A stretch of DNA of 64,000 bases from Thalassotalea_E sp964620605. GTDB lineage: Bacteria; Pseudomonadota; Gammaproteobacteria; Enterobacterales; Alteromonadaceae. Position 1 is the stretch's first letter. Each line of letters begins with the position of its first letter. Position numbers and translations under genes: made by a program. The notes beneath the pieces were generated by a model. The model was not told the DNA's origin. It searched no databases and worked only from the letters and a program-made list of their open reading frames with translations. The DNA is taken from the NCBI GenBank assembly GCA_964620605.1, contig CAZUHQ010000002.1, forward strand, positions 47,161 to 111,160. Reading direction: 5' to 3'. This document shows, in pieces, positions 9,401 to 18,700 of this stretch.

Positions 9401-10612
9401 AGTGCGGACAATTATATTTGGTGGTCGCCTGAGTTAATTTCATTCTCTAACGGTAGTTATCAATACACAGGGATGACCTATAGCGAAGTCGGTTTGCTCA
9501 ATTTGACGATGCGCGAGTGGAACTTTAACAGTGATAAAGCGCAGGGCAGCAGTCCTATTGGACGTTTTACTCCAGATCATTTTGAGCAAACGGTGACTAT
9601 CCAAGGCGGCATCGTTGCTAAGCATAATGGGCTTGTCAGTTGTACTATGAAGAACTGGGTATATAGTGGGCAGCAAACTGACAGTAAAGGTACTATCCGC
9701 TATGGGATAGAGCCCAAATTAACCATTACCGCAAAAAATGTTGCCGATGGCACCACAGAAAATTATATCGGTGACTTTGCCAAGTTAGAAGGAATAAAAG
9801 CAACACCTGCTGTTGCGGGAAATGAAATTACTCTTAGCACACCAAATACACTCCATGCGAATAGTTTAGCGGTAGGAGGCGATGTTTCTGTGGATGTAAG
9901 CCTTTTAGAAGATTTTATTGAAGGGGCTGCAACATTTACTTTATCTGGCGATAACCATTTTACCTATACCCGTAACAGCGATAGCAAGGTAGCTCCATTT
10001 TTCGCTGATTTTGAAATTCCCATCAGTACCATTAAAGACAGTGATGATGTTAGCGCCGCAGCTTTTGTGAACCCAAGGTTTTCTCAGGCAAATAGCAATA
10101 GTTTAACGGTGAAATTTGGCCGCTTAACTATTGACCATGCCTATGGCCCGGAAACCTCAGATTTACTTGTTGCCATGTTTACCCAGTATTGGGATGGCAG
10201 TGAGTTTGTCACTAATACCGATGATAGCTGTACTATTTCACAGCTGTTGCCAAATGTGGATGATGCGAAAGTAACAACAGGTAATATTCGAACTGGCGGC
10301 TTAACCGAGTGGCAATACCGCTTGTTTGATACTAATGGTATTGATGATGCGATTGGTACAGCTGATACTAAAGCATCGGTGAGTGGCAGTTTTAGTAGTG
10401 GTAAACTCGCTTTACCTACTGGCTTATTTAAGTTTTCTGCGCCAAATAAGCAGGGAACTCTGGAGTTTGAATATCAGGTGCCAACTTGGCTGCAATATGA
10501 CTGGACAACTCAAGACGGCAGCTTTGATGAAAACCCAACCGCGACTCTTAGCTTTGGCTTGTTCCGCGGCAATGACCGTATTATTTATTGGCGTGAAGTG
10601 GGGAATAACTAA
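6479..10612 (+). CDS. mshQ: MshQ-like giant MSHA-associated protein with two LamG-type domains and a DUF6701 C-terminus
   Basis: A secreted protein of 1377 residues, last gene of the msh cluster. The start ATG 6479 has GGAA seven bases upstream and gives a good signal peptide (MLFRLVIIFTFSIFSLSTASAA); an upstream TTG at 6458 would extend it needlessly. Residues about 85-190 hold short repeating strands (SAIIPKETNVNVGG, SLTINKESNIH, SISVNKEAEITG, SLVVDKEG) that suggest a beta-solenoid. Residues about 200-405 and 420-620 look like two LamG/concanavalin-like domains, each starting N-F/Y-x-F-D-E and ending D-x-x-I/L-Y-x-x-V-L. The rest (about 640-1377) corresponds to the DUF6701 region of MshQ proteins. 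It is probably a surface adhesin working with the pilus; the ligand is unknown. Confidence 0.85.
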   Translation: MLFRLVIIFTFSIFSLSTASAADCSAIFPGPTTFAANGSVSINGSNTCDGGSCSPVNSFTTPTIPYASPSGAFTATSISDGVYQHTSWGLPKESTITFSGSGTAVIYISGSAIIPKETNVNVGGNAANVLLIVAGSLTINKESNIHAHIYVGGSISVNKEAEITGSISANGSLVVDKEGSYFYSSGDADQLDGHGFCNNSTSELILHLNFDEGSGQTVADDSGNGRTATLGNSAGVDGQDATFQCEANSGYSMAFERSANQHLTTNAFTPPQDGAVSFWLRVPASPTSRQRIFGFGDGWEARWEADGIIYWDINKTGSNNSVRTASAVTETDTWVHFVFVTSVTNGTWAVYKNGVLENSGSESFSAQSASSLTVGGSTWRLTSEHLDGELEDFRIYSGVLTQSEITALATNPPQACAEVVANYRFDECQYTGASNEVIDQLGNYPANSFNNVNTFESGKIQRAVELTHYSHHLETSIPINGDFSVSTWFKKPTITSGSRYYVLGAMQSGGDLLYLDRNNNWRWGVYNASSGSVNGTFSFSSLDNNWHHMVLVYKNNQTQLYIDDNLVDTVNKAPTGTLKYIGTSYDSVGGNNAQGFRAPLDEFILYDDVLTATQISNLYNNQNAGNNYDGSVRDAVVCPPLIDHYQIIHDGQGLTCEAETVTIKACTSDIGEVCVESSQSIDIELSASGNSHTVTNSKNFTGNGAIAFNYTEAEPVTLSITDASVSAEHGFICNNNNSGDCQMTFDDAGFIFTGINSVEVAGEDNNDVTIQAVKKGTNTQSCVPLFNEGGDKAIEFALETVYPDNFGRDYTIGSSVINLNNNGNVTNYQAVTLSFDSDAKANLPNNIYDDAGNITLHARYTVAATPDNPALTITGNESFYVRPFQFNIYPKRPMDGGENQGQPLIETTADGDVHQKAGQAFDLKIEAVNKDGDITTNYHGYIAELALQRTGPVPGTNGTLKYGGGVGQSMLSSSSADNYIWWSPELISFSNGSYQYTGMTYSEVGLLNLTMREWNFNSDKAQGSSPIGRFTPDHFEQTVTIQGGIVAKHNGLVSCTMKNWVYSGQQTDSKGTIRYGIEPKLTITAKNVADGTTENYIGDFAKLEGIKATPAVAGNEITLSTPNTLHANSLAVGGDVSVDVSLLEDFIEGAATFTLSGDNHFTYTRNSDSKVAPFFADFEIPISTIKDSDDVSAAAFVNPRFSQANSNSLTVKFGRLTIDHAYGPETSDLLVAMFTQYWDGSEFVTNTDDSCTISQLLPNVDDAKVTTGNIRTGGLTEWQYRLFDTNGIDDAIGTADTKASVSGSFSSGKLALPTGLFKFSAPNKQGTLEFEYQVPTWLQYDWTTQDGSFDENPTATLSFGLFRGNDRIIYWREVGNN

Positions 10613-10679
10613 CAAACCTTACCAGAAATGCTTAGCTTTTGCCGCTTTATGAAAAAAAATCACAAAAAACTGGTATTTT

Positions 10680-10708
10680 TTGCAAAAACAGGCATCACAT
10701 CTTGTAAA
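10680..10708 (+). promoter_or_regulatory. Candidate sigma-70 promoter of mreB
   Basis: TTGCAA, 17 bases, then TGTAAA, about 90 bases before the mreB start. It is a moderate match to the consensus, in the only intergenic space before this essential gene. Confidence 0.4.
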
Positions 10709-10799
10709 GTCTGCGGTATGATTAGCGGCAATTACAAAAATAATTTCATTACGCTGTAGCATTGTTGCTGTAGTGGAGTAGCAAGGACTTAGAGACCTT

Positions 10800-11843
10800 A
10801 TGTTTAAAAAATTACGAGGCATGTTTTCCAACGATCTTTCCATCGACTTAGGAACCGCCAACACCCTTATTTATGTCAAAGATCAAGGCATAGTGTTAGA
10901 CGAACCCTCGGTAGTGGCTATTCGCCAGGACAGATCTGGTGGCTCAAAAAGTGTCGCGGCCGTAGGTGCAGCAGCCAAGCAAATGCTAGGTCGAACTCCT
11001 GGTAATATTGAAGCGATTCGCCCGATGAAAGACGGGGTTATTGCTAACTTCTTCGTTACTGAAAAAATGTTGCAATACTTTATCAAACAAGTGCATAGCA
11101 ATAACTTTTTACGTCCCAGTCCTCGTGTTTTGGTTTGTGTGCCTTGTGGCTCAACTCAGGTTGAACGCCGTGCGATTCGTGAATCCGCCCTTGGTGCCGG
11201 TGCCCGTGAAGTATATCTTATTGACGAGCCGATGGCGGCGGCAATCGGTGCCGGTATGCCGGTTTCTGAAGCAACCGGTTCCATGGTAGTCGATATTGGT
11301 GGTGGTACTACCGAAGTGGGTATTATCTCGTTAAACGGTGTGGTTTATTCGTCTTCAGTACGCATTGGTGGTGACAAGTTTGACGACGCCATTATTAATT
11401 ATGTTCGTCGTAACTTTGGTAGTTTAATTGGTGAAGCGACCGCTGAACGGATTAAACATGAAATTGGCTCTGCCTATCCAGGTGAAGAGTTAATTGAGAT
11501 TGAAGTGCGTGGCCGTAACTTGGCAGAAGGGGTGCCGCGCAGCTTTACCTTAAACAGTAATGAAATTTTAGAGGCGCTGCAAGAGCCGTTAACCGGTATC
11601 GTTAGTGCGATTATGGTGGCGCTTGAGCAATCACCGCCTGAGCTGGCATCTGATATTTCCGAGCGTGGCATGGTATTAACTGGCGGTGGTGCCTTGTTAA
11701 AAGACCTGGATCGCTTATTGATGGAAGAAACCGGTATTCCGGTAGTGGTAGCAGATGATCCGCTCACTTGTGTGGCACGTGGCGGTGGTAAAGCGCTGGA
11801 AATGATAGATATGCATGGCGGCGACTTATTCGCTTACGAATAA
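10800..11843 (+). CDS. mreB: Rod shape-determining protein MreB
   Basis: The bacterial actin homologue that forms membrane-bound filaments and guides lateral peptidoglycan synthesis by the elongasome. The 347 residues are the standard length. The N-terminal MFKKLRGMFSNDLSIDLGTANT carries the amphipathic membrane anchor and the first phosphate loop (DLGTANT, 16-22). The second nucleotide motif DIGGGTTEVG lies near residue 165, and the adenosine motif TGGGALLKDLD near residue 290. It is the first gene of mreBCD, following mshQ as in Vibrio and Shewanella. Unusually, 354 bp of repetitive DNA separate it from mreC. Confidence 0.98.
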   Translation: MFKKLRGMFSNDLSIDLGTANTLIYVKDQGIVLDEPSVVAIRQDRSGGSKSVAAVGAAAKQMLGRTPGNIEAIRPMKDGVIANFFVTEKMLQYFIKQVHSNNFLRPSPRVLVCVPCGSTQVERRAIRESALGAGAREVYLIDEPMAAAIGAGMPVSEATGSMVVDIGGGTTEVGIISLNGVVYSSSVRIGGDKFDDAIINYVRRNFGSLIGEATAERIKHEIGSAYPGEELIEIEVRGRNLAEGVPRSFTLNSNEILEALQEPLTGIVSAIMVALEQSPPELASDISERGMVLTGGGALLKDLDRLLMEETGIPVVVADDPLTCVARGGGKALEMIDMHGGDLFAYE

Positions 11844-11852
11844 ATTTTCGTC

Positions 11853-11957
11853 ATAAATAGCATTTATGCGGCATTGTCTGCGTTGCTCACCATAATCACT
11901 TATACATATAAGTTCATATGGTTCGCAACTTGACGGCTTTGCCTAAACACTATTTAT
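11853..11957. repeat. Large imperfect palindrome (about 105 bp) between mreB and mreC
   Basis: The left half starts ATAAATAG and the right half ends CTATTTAT. Further in, GTTGCTCACCAT faces ATGGTTCGCAAC, and the two meet at CACTTATACATATAAGTT. Most of the 105 bases can pair, with mismatches, giving one long hairpin or cruciform centred near 11905. No start codon context or coding potential is evident. It is unrelated in sequence to the element at 12033 that follows it. It is probably a REP/BIME-like or MITE-like dispersed repeat; only one copy is visible in this window. Confidence 0.7.
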
Positions 11958-12032
11958 TTAGAAAATTAGTGTTTATTAATTTATTAAAAATATTGGCTAT
12001 GTTCCTTTTAATTGTGGTTGTTAAGCTAATCC

Positions 12033-12160
12033 ATTGATAAATAAGGATGTTGCTATGGTGATAAAAACAAGCATCACCAGCAGGGATGCTGGTGTTGAGC
12101 TTCCATGGATGGATTTGTGCGTCTTGTTTGTTTACCTAGCAACAGTTATCGGGAACATAG
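12033..12160 (+). repeat. Dispersed inverted-repeat element, copy A (mreB-mreC gap)
   Basis: Element of about 125 bp. It begins TTGATAAATAAGGATGTTG and ends TAGCAACAGTTATCGGGAAC. The ends are inverted repeats: GATAA...GTTGCTA on the left faces TAGCAAC...TTATC on the right. Inside are an 8-bp hairpin CACCAGCA/TGCTGGTG and an outer stem AAACAAG/CTTGTTT. Copy B (57227), C (59668) and D (minus, 42697) share the same layout. It lies in the transcribed strand between mreB and mreC. Confidence 0.85.
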
Positions 12161-12197
12161 CAAAAATATTAAATAACAAAGAGAACCCATATTCTCG

Positions 12198-13088
12198 ATG
12201 AATCCCATATTTAAACACGGATCTTCCCCACAGCACCGGCTAGTTCTGGTGCTGTTTTGTTCTGCGTTATTGATCTTTTTCGACCATAAAATGAATAGCT
12301 TTGAGTTTGTTCGCGGCTATTTGCAATCTATGGTCAGCCCGTTGCAGTATTTGGCAACCACGCCAAAAATGGCGCTCGACTGGGCGGTGGAAAACCTGGT
12401 AACTCGTCAGCGACTGATTGAAGAAAATCAAAAATATAAAACCAATGAACTGGTTTATCATGAGCAGGCGATGCAGCTTGATATCATCAAACAAGAAAAT
12501 GACAGGTTGCGTTCGTTATTGGCATCACCGCTGCGCACTGAAACTAAAAAGATGGTCGCGGAAATTTTATCTGTGGATAGCGATCCCTATTCGCATCAGG
12601 TGGTGATTAATCGCGGTGCTAATGATGGTGTGTTTGAAGGGCAAGCGGTGATCGACGATCAAGGCATTGTTGGGCAAATTTTACATGTCGGTACTATTTC
12701 CAGCCGGGTACTGTTGATCACCGATGTTAGCCATGCGCTGCCGGTGCGTATTAAGCGTAACGGTATAAGATTAATCGCCAACGGTACCGGCAATATTGAC
12801 CGGCTCAGCCATAACCATGTACCGCATAGTACCGATGTAAGGGTTGGTGATTTGTTAGTGACTTCCGGGCTTGGCGGTAAATATCCGGAAGGTTATCCGG
12901 TGGCAAAAGTTTCTGCGGTTCGTCAGGATGAATCTCAGCCATTTGCCCAGGTGCAAAGCGAGCCGGTTGCCAGGATTAACCGCTTGCGTTATTTGTTGTT
13001 ATTGTGGCCGGAAAAACAACATAGTATTTTCTCTTCCAAAGATGATTTGGCAAAACAGCCGCATAAAGATGCCAGGGAGGCAAACTGA
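12198..13088 (+). CDS. mreC: Rod shape-determining protein MreC
   Basis: A periplasmic scaffold protein of the elongasome that links MreB and MreD to PBP2. It has 296 residues: a short cytoplasmic tail, one membrane span (about 14-30, RLVLVLFCSALLIFF), a coiled coil at about 70-110 (RQRLIEENQKYKTNELVYH onward), then the two-lobed beta domain with the family's NRGANDGVFEGQAVID and VTSGLGGKYPEGYPVAKV. It overlaps mreD by one base (TGATG). The start ATG 12198 agrees with the usual N-terminus (FKHGSSPQHRL). Confidence 0.96.
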   Translation: MNPIFKHGSSPQHRLVLVLFCSALLIFFDHKMNSFEFVRGYLQSMVSPLQYLATTPKMALDWAVENLVTRQRLIEENQKYKTNELVYHEQAMQLDIIKQENDRLRSLLASPLRTETKKMVAEILSVDSDPYSHQVVINRGANDGVFEGQAVIDDQGIVGQILHVGTISSRVLLITDVSHALPVRIKRNGIRLIANGTGNIDRLSHNHVPHSTDVRVGDLLVTSGLGGKYPEGYPVAKVSAVRQDESQPFAQVQSEPVARINRLRYLLLLWPEKQHSIFSSKDDLAKQPHKDAREAN

Positions 13089-13567
13089 TGTTTGCTAAAA
13101 ACGGCATAATTATTGTGTTTACCTTATTGATTGCGTTAATGGCGAGCATAATGCCGCTGCCGATTGGCGCCGATGTTTTTCGTCCTGATTGGGTGCTGGT
13201 GGCGCTATTGTACTGGTGTTTGGCTTTACCTAATCGAGTAAACGTTGTCACTGCCTGGGTGATGGGATTTTTACTTGATGTATTATTAGGTTCAGTGCTT
13301 GGTGTGCATGCGGCGGCAATGGCGCTTGCTGTTTATATTATTGCCGGTAATTATCAGAAAATCAGAAACTTTTCCGTATGGCAGCAGGCATTGATTGTTG
13401 GCGTACTTTCTGCGCTTTATCACTTGCTGGTGTTCTGGTTTCAGCGCTTTTTGCTCGATATTGTTTTTCTGCCTAGTTACTTATATCCAGTGCTGACTTC
13501 GATTATTTTATGGCCGTGGGCATTTCTGCTGCTACGTAAAATTCGTCGACATTTTAAGATCAGTTAA
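13088..13567 (+). CDS. mreD: Rod shape-determining protein MreD
   Basis: A small polytopic inner-membrane protein of 159 residues with five or six membrane spans, third gene of mreBCD and a partner of MreC and RodA/PBP2. The family pattern ADVFRPDWVLVALLYWCLALP near residue 30 is seen, followed by MGFLLDVLLGSVLGVHA. Translation is coupled to mreC by TGATG. maf follows after one base. Confidence 0.95.
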   Translation: MFAKNGIIIVFTLLIALMASIMPLPIGADVFRPDWVLVALLYWCLALPNRVNVVTAWVMGFLLDVLLGSVLGVHAAAMALAVYIIAGNYQKIRNFSVWQQALIVGVLSALYHLLVFWFQRFLLDIVFLPSYLYPVLTSIILWPWAFLLLRKIRRHFKIS

Positions 13568-13568
13568 T

Positions 13569-14183
13569 ATGTCCTCTCTTATCCTTGCTTCGCAATCCCC
13601 CCGTCGGCGTGAATTACTAACTCAGCTTGGTTACCCGTTTAGTTGCTGTCCGGCAGATATTGATGAAAGTGAATTGCCAGGGGAAACACCAAGCGCCTAT
13701 GTTGAGCGTCTGGCGCGGCAAAAAGCCCAGTATATTGCGAATAATCAATCAGATACTACAATTGTGTTAGGCTCTGATACTTGTGTGGTTTACCAAAACA
13801 AGATTCTAGGTAAGCCGGAAAATCAGCTGCAATGCCTGGAATATTTATCTTTGCTTTCAGGCAATACTCATCAGGTGCTGACAGCGATAGCCGCTGTTCA
13901 GGGACAGTTAATCAAGTCTGAGGTAGTCTTAACCCAAGTGACTTTTAAAATCTTAAGTGAACCGGAAATGATCAATTACTGGCACAGTGGTGAGCCGCAG
14001 GATAAAGCGGGTGCATATGGTATTCAGGGGCTGGGTGGGCAATTTGTCAGACAAATTAGCGGTAGTTATAGCGCTGTGGTTGGTCTGCCTTTATATCAAA
14101 CCGCGCAGCTGTTGGCGGAATTTGGCTTGTTAACCGCGCTTCAATTACCGGTTAGTAACGACAGGAAATCTAATGAGTGGTGA
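13569..14183 (+). CDS. maf: Maf family nucleotide pyrophosphatase (YhdE type, dTTP/UTP)
   Basis: A cytoplasmic nucleoside triphosphate pyrophosphatase that hydrolyses non-canonical or excess dTTP/UTP to the monophosphate and is linked to division control. It has 204 residues, the usual length. The signature SQSPRRRELL is at residues 8-17, the catalytic Asp is in GSDTCVV (about 68-74), and the conserved DKAGAYGIQGLGGQFV stands near residue 140. Placement between mreD and rng is the classical one and points to the YhdE subgroup rather than YceF. The last bases overlap rng by 11. Confidence 0.95.
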   Translation: MSSLILASQSPRRRELLTQLGYPFSCCPADIDESELPGETPSAYVERLARQKAQYIANNQSDTTIVLGSDTCVVYQNKILGKPENQLQCLEYLSLLSGNTHQVLTAIAAVQGQLIKSEVVLTQVTFKILSEPEMINYWHSGEPQDKAGAYGIQGLGGQFVRQISGSYSAVVGLPLYQTAQLLAEFGLLTALQLPVSNDRKSNEW

Positions 14184-15639
14184 ATTACTGATTAATGTTA
14201 CACCGAGTGAAACTCGGGTTGCGTTAATTGAAAATGGCGTATTGCAGGAAGTGCATGTTGAACGTGAAGCAAAGCGAGGCCTGGTTGGTAATATTTATCT
14301 CGGTAAAGTGATCCGGGTATTACCTGGCATGCAGGCAGCGTTTGTTGATATTAACCTCGATAAGGCGGCATTTTTACATGCCTCAGACATTAACTCGAAA
14401 CTAATTATCAACGAAGAAGACCATCATAAAGAGCAAGTGCCTGATATTCGTAGCCTAGTGCATGAAGGTCAGCAGATTGTGGTTCAGGTAGTTAAAGATC
14501 CGCTTGGTACTAAAGGGGCGCGTCTCACCACTGATATAACTGTTGCAGCCCGCTATTTAGTGCTTATGCCTAATGCTAGCCACGCCGGGATCTCCCAACG
14601 GATTGAAGATGAAAGTGAGCGTAAACGTTTAAGGGATATCGTGACTCCTTATTGTTCAGACGAACATGGTTTTATTGTTCGCACCGCGGCAGAAGGTGCG
14701 GGGGATGAAGAGCTGCGTCACGACGCCGAATTCTTGCGTCGCGTTTGGGCAAAAGTGCTGGAGCGCAAAAAACGCAAACAAACGAAAACACCAATTTATC
14801 AGGATTTATCACTGGCATTTCGAGTACTAAGGGATTTTGTTGGTATCGACCTGGAGCGTATTCGCATTGATTCCAAATTGACCTTTGATCAGCTCGGCGA
14901 GTTTACTCAAGAGTTTGTCCCTGAGCTGGCTGAAATGATGGAATATTATCCCGGTGAGCGGCCGATCTTTGATTTGTTTGATGTCGAGAGTGAAATTCAG
15001 CGGGCGTTGCATCGAAAAATTGAATTAAAATCTGGTGGTTATTTGATCATAGATCAAACGGAAGCCATGACCACTATCGATATTAATACCGGGGCATTTG
15101 TTGGTCATCGTAATTTAGAAGAAACCATATTTAATACCAATATTGAAGCAACTCAGGCAATTGCCAGACAGTTAAGATTGCGTAATTTAGGCGGCATTAT
15201 CATCGTTGATTTTATCGATATGCTCAATGAAGATCACCAGCGCCGGGTGTTACACAGTCTGGATATGGCGATGGCAAAGGACAAGGTGAAATACAGCATC
15301 AGCGGCTTTTCGGCATTAGGTTTAGTGGAGATGACCCGCAAGCGTACTCGGGAAAGTCTGGAACATATTTTATGTGGCGAATGCTCGGTCTGCCATGGGC
15401 GTGGTCATTTAAAAACCGTGGAAACCGTGTGTTTTGAGATTTTACGAGAAATCGTGCGGGTTAATCGCGCCTATGATGCAGACAAGTTTATCGTTTATGC
15501 TTCACCTGCGGTCAGTGAATCGTTAATCGATGATGAGTATCATAACCTGGCGGAGCTAGAAGTATTTATCGGCAAGCAGATCAAGATCCAAACGGAAACC
15601 ATGTATAACCAGGAACAATTTGATGTGGTAATGGCGTAA
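14173..15639 (+). CDS. rng: Ribonuclease G
   Basis: An endoribonuclease of the RNase E/G family that matures the 5' end of 16S rRNA and degrades mRNA. It has 488 residues, the typical RNase G size without the RNase E scaffold tail. The S1 domain lies at about 35-130. The catalytic metal-binding aspartates are Asp303 (TTIDINTGAF) and Asp346 (IIIVDFIDM), the same numbers as in E. coli RNase E. The zinc-link cysteines are Cys404 and Cys407 in CGECSVCHGRGH. The gene overlaps maf by 11 bases. Confidence 0.97.
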   Translation: MSGELLINVTPSETRVALIENGVLQEVHVEREAKRGLVGNIYLGKVIRVLPGMQAAFVDINLDKAAFLHASDINSKLIINEEDHHKEQVPDIRSLVHEGQQIVVQVVKDPLGTKGARLTTDITVAARYLVLMPNASHAGISQRIEDESERKRLRDIVTPYCSDEHGFIVRTAAEGAGDEELRHDAEFLRRVWAKVLERKKRKQTKTPIYQDLSLAFRVLRDFVGIDLERIRIDSKLTFDQLGEFTQEFVPELAEMMEYYPGERPIFDLFDVESEIQRALHRKIELKSGGYLIIDQTEAMTTIDINTGAFVGHRNLEETIFNTNIEATQAIARQLRLRNLGGIIIVDFIDMLNEDHQRRVLHSLDMAMAKDKVKYSISGFSALGLVEMTRKRTRESLEHILCGECSVCHGRGHLKTVETVCFEILREIVRVNRAYDADKFIVYASPAVSESLIDDEYHNLAELEVFIGKQIKIQTETMYNQEQFDVVMA

Positions 15640-15716
15640 CTGGCCACCGGATATTGTATAATAAGCAGGGAGCAGCGGATTCGTTTTATTAGGTTAACAA
15701 GAGATTTTAATATTAG

Positions 15717-18700
15717 ATGGGCATAGGCATTTCAAAAGCGTCAAATCGCTGGCTGAACAGGGCATACAAGTGCATCGCTATTTTTTTGGTGAGTTTTGCT
15801 GTGCTGATCAGTATGCTGCGTCTGTTATTGCCTTATGCTCATAATTACCGCATTGATTTACAAGATTATATTAACCAGACCTATGACAGCGACATTATTA
15901 TCGGCGCGCTTGACATGGGCTGGCAAAGTTCTGGACCGACCCTAGTTGCTTCCAATGTCAGCCTGTTGCAAACCGACGAAGCGGAAGTCTACGTTCAGGC
16001 ATTCGATCTAAATATTGATTTTTGGCAGAGCCTACAACATAGGCGGCTGATCACTAAAGACTTTTCATTAAATGGTGTAAAAGTTTTACTCGATAATACC
16101 ATGATGTCGGAATCCTCGGTTTCCAGTGATGACAGTTCGCTGTTAGCCAACTTGATGGAAATGTTCTTCTCGCAGATCGGCCGTTTCTCGGTCAATGACA
16201 GTCAGCTGATTTATCAAACGAAACAGGGAAAACGCACCCTGTTAATCGATTCTTTGCATTGGTATAACCAGGGCGATAATCACAGGGCGCGGGGTAATGT
16301 TATTGTCGATGGCATTACTTCCAACAATCTACAGATTAACCTGGATGTGAAAGGTGAGCATATTGAAAATATGCAGGGTACGCTTTATCTCGAAGCGAAT
16401 CAGCTAAATATTACCCCCTGGCTCGGCAAAGTGTTGGCAATTTCTAATGAGAATACCCATTCCAGTATCAATTTTAATGCCTGGCTTGCGATAAATAATG
16501 GCGAGCTAGATAAACTGCTGGTGGATTTAGGTCATAATCAGATTGCCTGGCAGCATCAGCAACAAATCAACACCCTAGACATTACCCAGGGGCGGCTGGT
16601 TATCGATAACCTCAATAAGCCGGAACAGATTCAGCTTTATAGCTCCGAGATTGAAGTTATTTCCAATAAGCAAGCATGGCAACCTTTAGTTGTTGAGATC
16701 AAACGTAATCAACAAAAGGTAAATGCTTTTATTTCAGCCATCGATATTTCAGGAATGGCGGGGATATTACCGTTACTGGTTAAAGATGATAGCACTCGTG
16801 AACTCATTGCCCAGTTAGCGCCGCATGGTCAGCTCAGTAATGTTTATCTGCAACAAAACGATCAACAGTTTTCGGCAGTCGCTAATATCAATGACGTGAC
16901 GGCGAATTATAGTCAGGGTATTCCGGGTGTTGCCGGGCTAAACGGCCAATTGGTGTATCAACCGGGTAAGTTTCATATAAATATCAATGGCCAGGATGGT
17001 GCATTGGATTTTGCCCAGCATTTTAATGCCCCTATTGGTTATCAAGATTTTGCCGCGGCTGTTGATCTCCTGTACTCAGATAACAGCTGGTATTTAACGG
17101 CAAAAGATGTGAATTTTGCTTCCGAGCAGTTGAAACTCAAGGCAGAACTCGCGGTGATTGCCGAGCCGGATCAAGAGTTGGAATTATCCTTATTGGCAAC
17201 GGCAACAGACGCTAATGTTATTTATGCGCCGTCTTTTTATCCGAATGAATTAATGGGACAGGATCTGGTTAACTATTTAAATCGCTCTCTGGAAAAAGGC
17301 CGATTAGCACAGGCGGTAGTGATGGTTAACGGGCCGATTAGCGATTTTCCGTTTAAGCAAGGCAATGGCAGTTTTATCGTTGATGCAGAATTAACTAACA
17401 GTACCTTTAAATTTGATCCAAACTGGCCGGCGGTTGAGCATTTTAGTGCCAACTTGAATTTTACCGACAACAGCATGTTGATCACCGGCCGTGACGGTAC
17501 CTTGGCGGGCATAGACGTAAAAGGTGTGCAGGCGGCAATCGAAGATTTATCCGATCAGCAAATGCTTACCATCGATGCCAAATTTAATAATACTGCTCCG
17601 GGGTTAATTGCTAACTTAATGATGAGTAGCCCGCTTAGCGACAGTGTTGGCGCGGTATTAGAGCAAGTGGTGGTTTCACAGCCGCTTTCCGGAGATTTTA
17701 AGCTTAATTTACCACTAGATAATGTGGATAATGCACTGGCACAAGGCAATATTTTCTTTAACGATAATCAAATAGCTTTGCGTTCACCTGAGATGAACTT
17801 TGCCAAAGTGAACGGACAACTGGCATTTTCCAACAGTGATATTCACACTCAAGAGCTCAACTTGCTGTGGCGAGATCTGCCACTGAATGTTGAAGTAAAC
17901 GCTGCTCAGCAGGAATCGTCTTATCAAACCAATATTCGCTTATCAGCCAGCTGGCCGGAAAAGCTCTGGCAACAGCAGCTGCCTGAACAGCTACTCGCTT
18001 ATGGCAAGGGGCAATTGGATTGGCAAGCGAAGCTGGTATTAGACAACAGTGCCGATGGCCAATTTAGCTATCAGCTGGCACTTGATTCCGAGTTGGAAAA
18101 GCTGCAGCTGGACTTGCCTGAACCTTATCATAAGCTTGCCGGTGAAACTTTAACTGCTGATATCAAGGTTTCTGGGGATAATGACCAGTCAACCATAGAT
18201 GCAAAAGTCGGCTCACAGCTTAATTTTTATGGTAATTTGAATCACCAGCAAGTAGCGTTTTCTCAGGCACACCTGGTATTAGGTGATGAGGCGATGTATT
18301 TACCTATGAGTGGGTTTCATATCACCACTAACTTGGCTCGTGCGGATTTTCGCCAGTGGCAGCCGTTGATCACAGATATTATTGATAGTGTTAGTGAACA
18401 TACCGGCTCAGAAGATAGCGTTGCATTACTGGAGCAACCGCAACGGGTGCGCGGTAACATAGCACAGCTTGATTTCTGGCAAGAATCACTACATGGCGTA
18501 TCTTTTACCCTGGAAGATCAAATTAGCTGGTGGCAGCTCGCTTTAACCAGTAAAGAGGCGCGGGCACAGGTGAAGTTTTATCCGAATTGGTATCAACAAG
18601 GGCTGGAGCTAAATGCGGATTTTATTCGTTTGTCGCCGGATAAAGCTTTGTTTAATAGCGAAGCTAAAGCAGCACAGCAGACAGACGACGTAGCAGCAGT

